Source: RDYJ01 sp034931405
GTDB lineage: Bacteria; Cyanobacteriota; Cyanobacteriia; Cyanobacteriales; Nostocaceae
Length of the DNA stretch: 64,000 bases
Assembly: GCF_034931405.1 (NCBI RefSeq)
Contig: NZ_JAYGHA010000001.1
Coordinates: 248,001 to 312,000 of the forward strand
Direction: 5' to 3'
Shown here: one piece after another, positions 44,288-52,693 of the stretch
How positions within the stretch are numbered: position 1 is the stretch's first letter
Layout of the letters: every line of letters starts with the position of its first letter
Program-made: the position numbers and the translations under genes
Notes under the pieces: model-generated
What the model saw: the letters and a program-made list of their open reading frames with translations, nothing else
Told to the model about the DNA's origin: nothing
Databases searched by the model: none

Positions 44288-45082
44288 ATGTTAGGCGGAC
44301 TTACTGGTTTTACAGATCCCAAAGGCAGCGATTGGGGAGAGCGAATGCTCAACACGGTCGCCAGCCAAACGATTCGCCACCTGTTTAGCATGAGCGAGTC
44401 AGTAGAAGTCTTTGTGCGCTGCTATCCCTCCAGCAAACTGTTGCAAGGCAGCATTGATAGCTTTAAAATGAGCGGTCGTGGTTTAGTAATTCGTAAAGAC
44501 TTCGCAGTTGAAGAAATGTCTTTTGAAACCGATGCAGTGTCTATTGACTTCGGCTCGGTTTTGAGTGGCAAACTCAATCTCAAGCAACCCACCCAAGCGG
44601 TAGCACAAGTAATATTATCAGAAGCAGGAATTAATCAATCTTTTAAGGCAGAACTGGTAAAAAAACGCCTGCTTGACCTTTCGGAACCATCTTTAACAGC
44701 AATATCGGCTGGAGAACCTGTTTCCTTTACAGAAGTCCAAATACAGCTATTACCAGGAAATCGGTTACATCTTGTAGCTCAAGCCGATTTAAACAACGGA
44801 CAACTCATACCCCTGAGTATGACTCTTGGTATCGGTATTGAACGACGGCGACGGGTTTCTTTCAAAGACCCAAAAGTTGAACTTGAACAAATACCAGAAG
44901 CACAACGGGAAATTTCCCAAAGCTTAAGTATGGCATTAGTGGACATTTTGGATAATATGGTCGATTTAGACCGCTTTGACCTGGATGGCGTAAAAATGCG
45001 ACTTAATCGTTTAGAAACTGAAGGTCAAAAGTTAATTTTTAGTGGATATGCAGAAATAGAACGAATTCCTCACAGTGCTTAA
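44288..45082 (+). CDS. DUF2993 (LmeA-like) protein
   Basis: The 264-aa protein is a conserved cyanobacterial type with the DUF2993 pattern: VASQTIRHLFSMSESVEVFVRCYPSSKLLQGSIDSFKMSGRGL, MSFETDAVSIDFGSVLSGKL and a C-terminal MALVDILDNMVDLDRFDLDGVKMRL. The domain is related to TULIP-type lipid-binding proteins such as LmeA, which binds phospholipids. No signal peptide is seen from ATG 44288; a TTG at 44246 would add 14 residues. The role is unknown. It ends at a terminator hairpin. Confidence 0.82.
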   Translation: MLGGLTGFTDPKGSDWGERMLNTVASQTIRHLFSMSESVEVFVRCYPSSKLLQGSIDSFKMSGRGLVIRKDFAVEEMSFETDAVSIDFGSVLSGKLNLKQPTQAVAQVILSEAGINQSFKAELVKKRLLDLSEPSLTAISAGEPVSFTEVQIQLLPGNRLHLVAQADLNNGQLIPLSMTLGIGIERRRRVSFKDPKVELEQIPEAQREISQSLSMALVDILDNMVDLDRFDLDGVKMRLNRLETEGQKLIFSGYAEIERIPHSA

Positions 45083-45097
45083 TATCAAAAAAAGTAA

Positions 45098-45123
45098 CGC
45101 CGCCGAGTTGATTCTGGGCGGCG
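45098..45123. terminator. bidirectional terminator hairpin
   Basis: Perfect 7-bp G/C stem CGCCGCC / GGCGGCG with a 12-base loop, flanked by A-runs on the left and AT-rich sequence on the right. It lies between the convergent DUF2993 and UDP-glucose dehydrogenase genes and can serve both. Confidence 0.75.
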
Positions 45124-45184
45124 ATGTCATTAAAAATTCAAAAACACGAGTTTTATTGTTCTTTAATTTTTAACTTCTAATTTT

Positions 45185-46576
45185 TTAGCGTCCAACACCT
45201 ACATATTGGAATCCAGCCCTGACCATTGTTTCCGGGTCTAAGAAGTTACGACCATCAATCATGACGGCGTGGTTCATCAATTTTGCCATTGTTGCATAGT
45301 TCAACGTGCTGAACTGTTGCCATTCTGTTACAAGTACCAAAGCATCACAACCATCAGCTAATCTTTCAGCATCAGTTTCTACCAATACTCCCGACAGTCC
45401 ATGACGCATACCCGTTTGGGAAATAATCGGGTCATAAGCTTTAACTTTAGCTCCCAATCGGTTGAGTTGTTCAATCAGGTTGAGTGCGGGAGCATCGCGC
45501 AAATCATCTGTATCTGGTTTGAAAGTTAAACCCAGCAATCCCACGGTTTTACCTTTCAAGATTTTCAACGCCTGTTGCAATTTTTCCAAAGCAATTAAAC
45601 GTTGACGTTCATTTACACTAACTGCGGCTTTCATAAGTTGCGCTTCATAGCCATAATCATCAGCAGTGTGAATCAGCGCCGATACATCTTTAGGGAAGCA
45701 GGAACCACCCCAACCAATCCCAGCTTGTAAGAATTTGTTACCAATTCGAGAATCTAAACCAATACCTTTTGCTACTTGAGTGACATCAGCACCAACGCGA
45801 TCGCAAATATTCGCAACTTCATTAATAAAACTAATCTTAGTTGCCAAAAAGGCATTGGCGGCATATTTGATCATTTCTGCTGAACTCAGGTCTGTTACCA
45901 GCACTGGTACAGGAGGTAAAGATTTATCAGCCGCAAACTTGCGCTCCACAATTGGGGTATAAAGTTCTTTCATCATTCCAATAGCTTGTTGACTATTGCC
46001 CCCCAAAACAATCCGATCAGGATTAAATGTATCGTACATAGCCGAACCTTCCCGCAGAAACTCTGGATTGCTAACGACATCAAACTGAGCGACGCTATCA
46101 GTCAGTTTTTCTTCAACGGACGCACCACCACCGGATATCAATGTTTTTTGGCGTTCAGCAATGCCATCTAACACAATCATTCGCACCCAGTCCCCAGAAC
46201 CGATGGGTACAGTAGATTTATTGACAATTACTTTATAACCACCATTGAGATTAGCTCCAATACCACGAGCTACAGCTTCTACATAACGAGTATCGCTCTC
46301 ACCATTAGGTAAAGGAGGCGTTCCCACAGCAATAAACAAAATTTCTCCGTGAGCAACACCCGCAGCCAGATCAGAGGAAAATTCAATATTTCCACTATTA
46401 ATGGCAGATTGCATAATTTCCGAGAGTCCTGGCTCGAAAATCGGCGACTGCCCAGATTTCATTAATTTTACTTTCTCTTCGTTATTATCTATACAAATAA
46501 CATTGTGTCCAATATGAGCCAAACAAGCACCTGTCACTAAACCAACATACCCAGTACCAATTACACAAACACGCAT
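45185..46576 (-). CDS. ugd: UDP-glucose 6-dehydrogenase
   Basis: Oxidises UDP-glucose to UDP-glucuronate with two NAD+. The 463-aa protein has the N-terminal Rossmann loop VIGTGYVGLVTGACLA, GTPPLPNGESD, the catalytic region FPKDVSALIHTADDYGYEAQL with the active-site cysteine in GWGGSCFPKDV, and LIEQLNRLGAKVKAYDP in the C-terminal domain. All catalytic residues seem intact. The next gene upstream encodes the decarboxylase that uses its product. Confidence 0.95.
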   Translation of the reverse strand: MRVCVIGTGYVGLVTGACLAHIGHNVICIDNNEEKVKLMKSGQSPIFEPGLSEIMQSAINSGNIEFSSDLAAGVAHGEILFIAVGTPPLPNGESDTRYVEAVARGIGANLNGGYKVIVNKSTVPIGSGDWVRMIVLDGIAERQKTLISGGGASVEEKLTDSVAQFDVVSNPEFLREGSAMYDTFNPDRIVLGGNSQQAIGMMKELYTPIVERKFAADKSLPPVPVLVTDLSSAEMIKYAANAFLATKISFINEVANICDRVGADVTQVAKGIGLDSRIGNKFLQAGIGWGGSCFPKDVSALIHTADDYGYEAQLMKAAVSVNERQRLIALEKLQQALKILKGKTVGLLGLTFKPDTDDLRDAPALNLIEQLNRLGAKVKAYDPIISQTGMRHGLSGVLVETDAERLADGCDALVLVTEWQQFSTLNYATMAKLMNHAVMIDGRNFLDPETMVRAGFQYVGVGR

Positions 46577-46661
46577 TTTTTTAAACTCCTTACTTTTTTG
46601 TGATCAGTCTTTGGCCATTAGTCATTTGTGAATCAAAGACTAATGACAACTGACCTATTGA

Positions 46662-47597
46662 CTAATTATTAGTTTTGACACGTTGACGAAAATCTTCTAC
46701 TGTCAGTTTTAACCCCTCTTGCAGGGGAATGGTAGGTTCCCAATTTAACCAAGTTTTTGCCTTGCTGATATCGGGACGACGACGACGAGGATCATCTGAA
46801 GGTAAGGGTTCAAACTTAATTTCTGCATCTGGGTTAATTAAATTTTGCACAGCCTGCGCCAATTGTAAAATGGTGTACTCATCAGGATTCCCCAGATTGA
46901 TGGGACCAATGTATTCACCATTCATCAGTCTGATCAGACCTTCAACTAGATCAGAGACATAGCAGAAGCTGCGAGTTTGTGTACCTTCACCATAAACAGT
47001 TAAAGGAATACCCTGTAGTGCTTGCACAACAAGATTACTCACTACCCGACCATCGTTTTCTAACATCCTTGGTCCATAGGTGTTAAATATTCTGGCTACC
47101 CGAATATCGACTTTATTTTCTCGGTAGTAGTCAAATGCCAAAGTTTCCGCAATTCTTTTACCTTCGTCGTAGCAAGAACGGATGCCGATGGTATTGACAC
47201 TACCTCGATACTCTTCTGTTTGAGGATGAACTTCTGGATCTCCGTAGACTTCGCTGGTGGAAGCTAATAAAAATCTAGCTTTAACCCGTTTAGCCAAACC
47301 CAACATATTCATCGTTCCTATTACGTTAGTTTTAACGGTTTTAATAGGATTATATTGGTAATGTACCGGAGATGCAGGACAAGCTAAATGATAGATTTGA
47401 TCCACTTCTAAGCGAATTGGCTCAGTGATATCATGACGGATCATCTCAAAATAAGGGTTATTTAACCATTTGAGGATATTACGTTTATGCCCTGTATAGA
47501 AGTTGTCTAAGCATATAATTTCATTTTCTTCGGCCATCAATCGGTCGATCAGATGGGAACCAATAAACCCAGCACCGCCAGTCACCAAAATTCTCAT
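46662..47597 (-). CDS. UDP-glucuronate decarboxylase (UDP-xylose synthase)
   Basis: Converts UDP-glucuronate to UDP-xylose. The 311-aa short-chain dehydrogenase has the NAD+ loop VTGGAGFIGSHLIDRL, LDNFYTGHKRNI, HLACPASPVHYQYNPIKT (UXS signature), the T-S-E region LASTSEVYGDPEVHPQ and the catalytic SCYDEGKRIAET (Y-x3-K). TRSFCYVSDLVEGLIRLM and FEPLPSDDPRRRRPDI are typical of the family's C-terminal domain. Same direction as ugd and just upstream of it, probably one transcript. It gives the nearby glycosyltransferases UDP-GlcA and UDP-Xyl. Confidence 0.95.
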   Translation of the reverse strand: MRILVTGGAGFIGSHLIDRLMAEENEIICLDNFYTGHKRNILKWLNNPYFEMIRHDITEPIRLEVDQIYHLACPASPVHYQYNPIKTVKTNVIGTMNMLGLAKRVKARFLLASTSEVYGDPEVHPQTEEYRGSVNTIGIRSCYDEGKRIAETLAFDYYRENKVDIRVARIFNTYGPRMLENDGRVVSNLVVQALQGIPLTVYGEGTQTRSFCYVSDLVEGLIRLMNGEYIGPINLGNPDEYTILQLAQAVQNLINPDAEIKFEPLPSDDPRRRRPDISKAKTWLNWEPTIPLQEGLKLTVEDFRQRVKTNN

Positions 47598-47872
47598 AAT
47601 TTCCCACTTACCTTACAGATATTTCCAGAGGTATTATCCTTATTTTTAGATTATCCAGCTTCGGTACAAAAAAATATATAATTAACCAAGCTCAGTCTCA
47701 TGATATTAAGTAATTTTCCTATAGATTCTGTGCAGAACTAATGATTATTTTCTAATAATTGTGTAATTTTTAGTTATGGTTCATAAAATCTTCAATATAT
47801 AAATTTTTGGAAAATTAAACGTATTATATTTTGTGATTATAAATACATAAGTATTACTTAAGAACACCGTTG

Positions 47873-50020
47873 TTACATAGCTGTTTTTTTAGCAGAAAAA
47901 CTATTTGACAAGACGAGTTTGTGATGATGTTGTGGTTCTCCTAGAATGATAATTGAGCAAGTAAGTTGCCTAGCTAATTCAGTTGTGACATCACTAATGG
48001 CTAATCCACCAGGGCTAGTACGATTACGGATAAAAGGCAATACCACTAAATCATACAGTCTTGCAGCTTGTAAAACAGCTTGAGCAACATTTTCATGAGT
48101 AATAATTTGAATGTCTGGTGGATTTGACACAGCCAATTTAGATACTAATTGGGAGAGATGCGATCGCCTAGCAGCGATTTGACTAGGACTGGTGCGGCGA
48201 TCGCAAACATTTAACACAGTAATTTGGCTTTGATTGGCATCTGCCAAGGTTTGAGCAAATTGTAAAGGAGTGAGTGTTGGCGTGATTAAGTTTTCTATCG
48301 GCACGAGGATGCGCTGAATTCTTTTAGGTGATTCTACCAGACGTGCTACAGCTACTGGACAATGGGCAGCCCAAAGCACATTATCAATCACATTACCTAA
48401 TAAACGCGCCCTCAAACCAGTACGTTTACCCCAACCCATGATAATCAAATTTGCCTTTTGTTCACGAGCCGACCTACAGATTGCTGGAGCAAAAGCATCA
48501 TCAATTCTAAGTAACGGTTCTGCTCGTGCGCCTAATATCCTACTTTGTTCTGTGGCTTTTCCTAATAACTTTTCACTTCGCTGCCAAGCAATATCTAATT
48601 GGGGTGCATCCATTTGAGACGTAGCATGAGCGATCGCTAATGGTAAAATTTTTCCCTGGGATTGACAAGCTAATAAGGCCGCCATTTCAATCAAATATTT
48701 TTGAGTTTGCGGATTTTGGACAGGTACAATTATAGTAAAATTACTGTGTATCGATTGTGCTTTTTGTTTTAATAAAGTTGTGATAGGTGCTTCTCCCACT
48801 GAGGAACAAGTCAAACCCACCGCATCCCCAGCCATGATATTTGTCAGCCACGTTCCAAAAGTCGCTGTAATTAACATTAAAACAATCACACTGTTTAAGA
48901 CTTCCGCTGGTAGCAAACCCGACCTATATCCCTCCAAAGCCACCCCTAATGTCGTACCTACCAAGGGAATAGATAGAGACCAAATCGTTAATGTTTCCTG
49001 CCAACTATAGCGGTAAACTAGCTTCGCCAACACAGCTGCTATAAATTTGCTGGACATCAAACCGACGAAAATCAATAATAATAACTTGATTGTGCTGTAT
49101 CCATTAAAAAAAGCGGGTAAATCAATCCTTAAACCCAGATCAATAAAGAAAATGGGAATGAATAGCACACTACCAATAAACACTAATTTTTCTTTAACCG
49201 GTCCTTCACCTATTGCTTCATTGACCGCCAAACCTGCTAGGAAAAAACTAACAATTTTTTCTAAGCCCATCAATTGAGCCATCAGCACGGACAGAAATAC
49301 AGACATTAACACACATAAAAACTTATTGCCCTCGTCGTCCCCGGAACGGCGGAAAAATTCTTTGCTGACCCAATCAAAACCGAATAAAACGATCACGAAG
49401 TAGATGATTGCCCACCCCAATATAGTAATTAGTTGAGCAAAGCTGAATGTTCCAGCATGAAAGCTGGCTATAGAAACAGCTAATATTAACAATGTGCCGA
49501 TATCTGTAAAAATTGTCGATCCCATTGTCATGGTGACAGCCTGATTATTTACTACTCCCAAACGACTGATAATCGGATATGCCAAAAGGGAGTGAGAGGC
49601 CAATAAGCAGCCTACTAATATTGAACTATGCCAGTCAAAACCTAAAAATTTTCCTCCCCATGTTCCTAGCATCAGGGGTACACTGAAAGTCAAGCTACCA
49701 AATACCAAGGAACGACTTTGCTGTTGACGGAAAAGCTGGATATTAAATTCCAATCCGGTTATAAACATCAAGTAAAATAACCCAATGTTTGATAGCAAAG
49801 TCATCATTGGCGATTCATGCTCGAATAATCGCCAACCTGATGGACCAAATACCAATCCAGAGCAAACAAGACCCACTAATGCGGGCAACCTTAGCCGTTC
49901 AAAGAGGATAGGTACAACAAGGATGACTAACAGTAAAATAGCAAAGGTAATCAGTGGTTCCTGTCCGAGAACTTGGGCGGTTGGGTATAAAGTTAGAACT
50001 TGTGACACAAGTAGCATCAT
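47873..50020 (-). CDS. cation:proton antiporter with C-terminal universal-stress domains
   Basis: The 715-aa protein has an N-terminal CPA2-type Na+/H+-exchanger domain of about twelve membrane helices (RLRLPALVGLVCSGLVFGPSGW; FLAGLAVNEAIGEGPVKEKLVF; FIPIFFIDLGLRI), followed after about residue 420 by a cytosolic part with two universal-stress-protein folds: NFTIIVPVQNPQTQKY ... ANLIIMGWGKRTGLRARLLGNVIDNVLWAAHCPVAVARL and RILVPIENLI ... LVVLPFIRNR. The stress domains may sense adenine nucleotides. Likely pH or salt homeostasis. A single gene upstream of the sugar enzymes, 275 bases away. Confidence 0.9.
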   Translation of the reverse strand: MMLLVSQVLTLYPTAQVLGQEPLITFAILLLVILVVPILFERLRLPALVGLVCSGLVFGPSGWRLFEHESPMMTLLSNIGLFYLMFITGLEFNIQLFRQQQSRSLVFGSLTFSVPLMLGTWGGKFLGFDWHSSILVGCLLASHSLLAYPIISRLGVVNNQAVTMTMGSTIFTDIGTLLILAVSIASFHAGTFSFAQLITILGWAIIYFVIVLFGFDWVSKEFFRRSGDDEGNKFLCVLMSVFLSVLMAQLMGLEKIVSFFLAGLAVNEAIGEGPVKEKLVFIGSVLFIPIFFIDLGLRIDLPAFFNGYSTIKLLLLIFVGLMSSKFIAAVLAKLVYRYSWQETLTIWSLSIPLVGTTLGVALEGYRSGLLPAEVLNSVIVLMLITATFGTWLTNIMAGDAVGLTCSSVGEAPITTLLKQKAQSIHSNFTIIVPVQNPQTQKYLIEMAALLACQSQGKILPLAIAHATSQMDAPQLDIAWQRSEKLLGKATEQSRILGARAEPLLRIDDAFAPAICRSAREQKANLIIMGWGKRTGLRARLLGNVIDNVLWAAHCPVAVARLVESPKRIQRILVPIENLITPTLTPLQFAQTLADANQSQITVLNVCDRRTSPSQIAARRSHLSQLVSKLAVSNPPDIQIITHENVAQAVLQAARLYDLVVLPFIRNRTSPGGLAISDVTTELARQLTCSIIILGEPQHHHKLVLSNSFSAKKTAM

Positions 50021-50055
50021 GTAAAACAGTTATCAGTTATTCAGTTAACTGATAT

Positions 50056-50712
50056 CTAGGGGTGAATTTGACTCAAAATAAATCGTAGACGATCATAATC
50101 ATCTTTTAGTAGTACACTGAGATGCCGACCAGCTTTGAGCAACCATTCTCTGTCAGCTTTGCGTAACTGGTAAACTTCACGAATGGCAGATGCGGCTAAA
50201 GATTCTACAGGCGCACCATTAATCAAAAGTAAAGTTCTTAAAAAATCTAATTTTTCGGTGAACTTGATAATTGCTTCCGGTTGACACCGATAAACAGCTT
50301 GATGAATTTGGGGAGGACGTGGTGGCAGATACTGGTATATTCCTTGGTTATAACTAATATCTTGTGGCTGTTGCTCAAACCCGACAATTGCCGCCCGAAA
50401 TTCAGTTCTGAGCATAGCAAATATCTGGGGTTGTTCCTCGCGCAGAGTTTGCAGGGACAACCCCAAAGCCCTGGCCCGATGTACAGAATCTATAGGCATA
50501 GTCGTGGCATGATACACCACAGCATAGATTTTATTACCAGACTCTTCATCTACAGCACACACCCAACTACCAAAAGGGGGCATAACTGGAAAACTTAAGT
50601 CTTCTGGTTCTAGACACTGTGCCAAAAATTCAGTAGTTGTAGTTTCGATTACCTCCCCTATATGGTGAGGGTGGCGATCGCCGATAGTAAACTGTGGTAA
50701 AGGTAGACGCAT
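50056..50712 (-). CDS. HAS-barrel domain protein, conserved in cyanobacteria
   Basis: A 218-aa protein. The first half (IGEVIETTTTEFLAQCLEP ... PPFGSWVCAVDEESGNKIYAVVYHATT) is the HAS-barrel pattern known from the N-termini of HerA ATPases and rotary ATP-synthase subunits. The second half is helical (REVYQLRKADREWLLKAGRHLSVLLKDDYDRLRFILSQIHP) with no ATPase. Function unknown. It is flanked upstream by heptamer repeats and lies 35 bases before the antiporter gene, same direction. Confidence 0.78.
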   Translation of the reverse strand: MRLPLPQFTIGDRHPHHIGEVIETTTTEFLAQCLEPEDLSFPVMPPFGSWVCAVDEESGNKIYAVVYHATTMPIDSVHRARALGLSLQTLREEQPQIFAMLRTEFRAAIVGFEQQPQDISYNQGIYQYLPPRPPQIHQAVYRCQPEAIIKFTEKLDFLRTLLLINGAPVESLAASAIREVYQLRKADREWLLKAGRHLSVLLKDDYDRLRFILSQIHP

Positions 50713-50713
50713 A

Positions 50714-50755
50714 TTAGTCCTTAGTCCTTAGTCCTTAGTCCTTAGTCCTTAGTCT
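50714..50755. repeat. TTAGTCC heptamer array
   Basis: Six copies of TTAGTCC (last one TTAGTCT) just upstream of the HAS-barrel gene, a further Nostocales short tandem repeat. The array sits in the position expected for that gene's leader. Confidence 0.85.
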
Positions 50756-50796
50756 TTTACTAATGACTGATAACCACTGAACTAATGACTAAACAA

Positions 50797-50991
50797 TTAT
50801 TTTCCTTTTTTCTTGCCTGTTGTTTCTACGAGTTCTAATTCTGGTAAGCGGAAGGTAATTATTTTATCCCAGTTACCACCTTCAAATAGTACAGCCACCT
50901 TACCATCACTCACCCGCTGTACAAGTCCTTCATAGCGATAATATGTGTCTGCGGGATTTTTGATGCGAACAGTTGCTCCAGGCAGAATCAT
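50797..50991 (-). CDS. ndhS: NAD(P)H dehydrogenase-like complex subunit S
   Basis: The 64-aa SH3-like protein is NdhS, which binds ferredoxin at the NDH-1 complex in the thylakoid membrane and supports cyclic electron flow. The sequence ILPGATVRIKNPADTYYRYEGLVQRVSDGKVAVLFEGGNWDKIITFRLPELELV contains the family block V-L-F-E-G-G-N-W-D-K. The C-terminal tail is lysine-rich (TTGKKKGK). It is a complete small gene with heptamer repeats on both sides. Confidence 0.93.
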   Translation of the reverse strand: MILPGATVRIKNPADTYYRYEGLVQRVSDGKVAVLFEGGNWDKIITFRLPELELVETTGKKKGK

Positions 50992-51051
50992 GTTTTTACC
51001 CTCGATTTCTTCTCGGTTATTAATTTAATATTAGTTGATTGTCAGCAGCAA

Positions 51052-51080
51052 AAGGCAAGAGGCAAGAGGCAAGAGGCAAA
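51052..51080. repeat. AGGCAAG heptamer array
   Basis: About four copies of AGGCAAG. It lies upstream of ndhS (which reads leftward), 60 bases from its start, close to the larger CCCTATT array. Confidence 0.75.
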
Positions 51081-51100
51081 AGTGAATTAATTTTAGGCAA

Positions 51101-51268
51101 TTCCCCTATTCCCTATTCCCTATTCCCTGTTCCCTATTCCCTATTCCCTGTTCCCTATTCCCTATTCCCTATTCCCTATTCCCTGTTCCCTATTCCCTAT
51201 TCCCTATTCCCTATTCCCTGTTCCCTATTCCCTATTCCCTGTTCCCTGTTCCCTATTCCCTGTTCCCT
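51101..51268. repeat. long TTCCCTA/TTCCCTG heptamer array
   Basis: About 24 heptamers of TTCCCTA and TTCCCTG in mixed order, the longest repeat array in the window, ending directly against the stop codon of rodA. The mix of A and G variants is irregular. Because the period is 7, an open frame can run through the array but encodes only a repetitive peptide. Confidence 0.9.
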
Positions 51269-52582
51269 TTAATAATATTTTTGACGTTGGCGGAAATTAG
51301 CTACAGATTCTACTATTCCTAGCGCAATAAAGTTAGTCAACATAGCAGAACGACCATAACTCATCCAAGGTAAGGGAATTCCCGCCACAGGTGCTAAACC
51401 AACCGTCATACCTACATTAACAATTAGTTGAAAGATAATCATGGATAAAACACCAATAGCCAACAGAGAGCCGAAATTATCTTTGGCGGTTTGAGCTATG
51501 TGCAGTATACGGAAACAGATCAAGCAATAAACAAACAGCACTATTAAACAACCAACAAAACCAAATTCTTCACCAACGGCGGAGAAAATAAAATCTGTAT
51601 GCTGCTCAGGGACAAAATTTAATTGAGTCATCGGACCCTTAAACAAACCCCAGCCCCAAATTTCCCCAGCCCCAATAGCAATACGAGATTGTATGAGGTG
51701 ATAACCAGCACCAAGGGGATCATGTTCAGGGTTGATAAATACACTGAGCCTGTCTTTTTGATATTCTTTTAATACATGATTCCAGGCAAAAATCCCTAAT
51801 TCACCGCCCAACATATTGAGACTAAAAGAGGCGATCGCACTAATTTTAAATTTGCGCCATGGTAAAGTTTGCCACCCAAGAATACCCATAGCACCTGCCC
51901 AGAATAAACCCAAGGGACTAAACGTTAGTTCTTTTAGCAACACTATTGGTGCTGACAAAGGCCAGGATATACTGAAGAGAACAGCAGAAATAACAGGGGA
52001 AATCATCAGAACCAACCAACCAGGGTTGGCGTTTGCCCAATACAGCATTCCCAAAACTATCGCCGCAAATACGAGTGAAGTAGCTAAATCTGGCTGTAAA
52101 AATATCAATCCCCAAGGAACAGATGTAATTGCCAAAACACGGAAAACACTCTCCAATGTCGAAGCAGTACGCCTGTGTAACAAAGCTGCGAGGGTGATAA
52201 TTACGCCTATTTTGGCAAATTCCGAAGGCTGGACATTGAAGCCCGCAATACTAATCCATCGCTGTGCGCCTTTGGCACTTGTACCAGCCACCATCACCAC
52301 TATCAGGCTGAAGTTAGTCAGAGCGTAGGTTATCCAGTGCCACTGGAGCAGATTTTCGTAGCGGCAGCGAGCCAACAACAAAGCTATGATAGAGCCAATG
52401 CCAGCTACAAGCCAGTGCCACCACCAATCAGTGACTGGCTGCTTGAGTTCTGTACTGAGGATCATAAGTCCGCCAAACATACTCACAGCAATAGATAGAC
52501 ACAATAATAGCAAATCTATTTGCTGCCAGGGCTTAACCCAATATTGCCAGCGGAGTTTAGGAAGCGAGCGTTTTAACAACAT
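51269..52582 (-). CDS. rodA: rod-shape SEDS peptidoglycan glycosyltransferase RodA
   Basis: Membrane glycosyltransferase that polymerises lipid II for cell-wall elongation, with its class B PBP partner. The 437-aa protein has about ten membrane helices; family blocks are GAQRWISIAGFNVQPSEFAKIGVI, FLQPDLATSLVF, the periplasmic loop ending GAGYHLIQSRIAIGAGEIWGWGLFKG, and FVPEQHTDFIFSAVGEEFGFVG with GIPLPWMSYGRSAML. The usual SEDS Asp is in this part of the loop. I choose ATG 52582; the open frame extends upstream to TTG 52663, but that stretch is written by tandem repeats. The stop abuts the 24-unit repeat. Confidence 0.92.
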   Translation of the reverse strand: MLLKRSLPKLRWQYWVKPWQQIDLLLLCLSIAVSMFGGLMILSTELKQPVTDWWWHWLVAGIGSIIALLLARCRYENLLQWHWITYALTNFSLIVVMVAGTSAKGAQRWISIAGFNVQPSEFAKIGVIITLAALLHRRTASTLESVFRVLAITSVPWGLIFLQPDLATSLVFAAIVLGMLYWANANPGWLVLMISPVISAVLFSISWPLSAPIVLLKELTFSPLGLFWAGAMGILGWQTLPWRKFKISAIASFSLNMLGGELGIFAWNHVLKEYQKDRLSVFINPEHDPLGAGYHLIQSRIAIGAGEIWGWGLFKGPMTQLNFVPEQHTDFIFSAVGEEFGFVGCLIVLFVYCLICFRILHIAQTAKDNFGSLLAIGVLSMIIFQLIVNVGMTVGLAPVAGIPLPWMSYGRSAMLTNFIALGIVESVANFRQRQKYY

Positions 52583-52611
52583 TGTGCGAAGAGCGACTTG
52601 AGCTTTTAATA

Positions 52612-52693
52612 GGGACTGGAGACTGGCGACTAGGGACTGGGTAATATTGTTTCTCTTCACCAATTACCAATCACCAATTACCAATCACCAAGC
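52612..52693. repeat. two heptamer arrays upstream of rodA
   Basis: GGGACTG-type heptamers (52612-52641) and ACCAATT/ACCAATC heptamers (52659-52693, about five copies). The second array ends against the mrp stop codon, so the whole mrp-rodA junction is repeat. Confidence 0.75.

Noticed and set aside
51101..51268. CRISPR-like regular repeats
   Set aside because: The units are 7 bases with no spacers; this is a short tandem repeat. The long open frame through it only translates the repeat.
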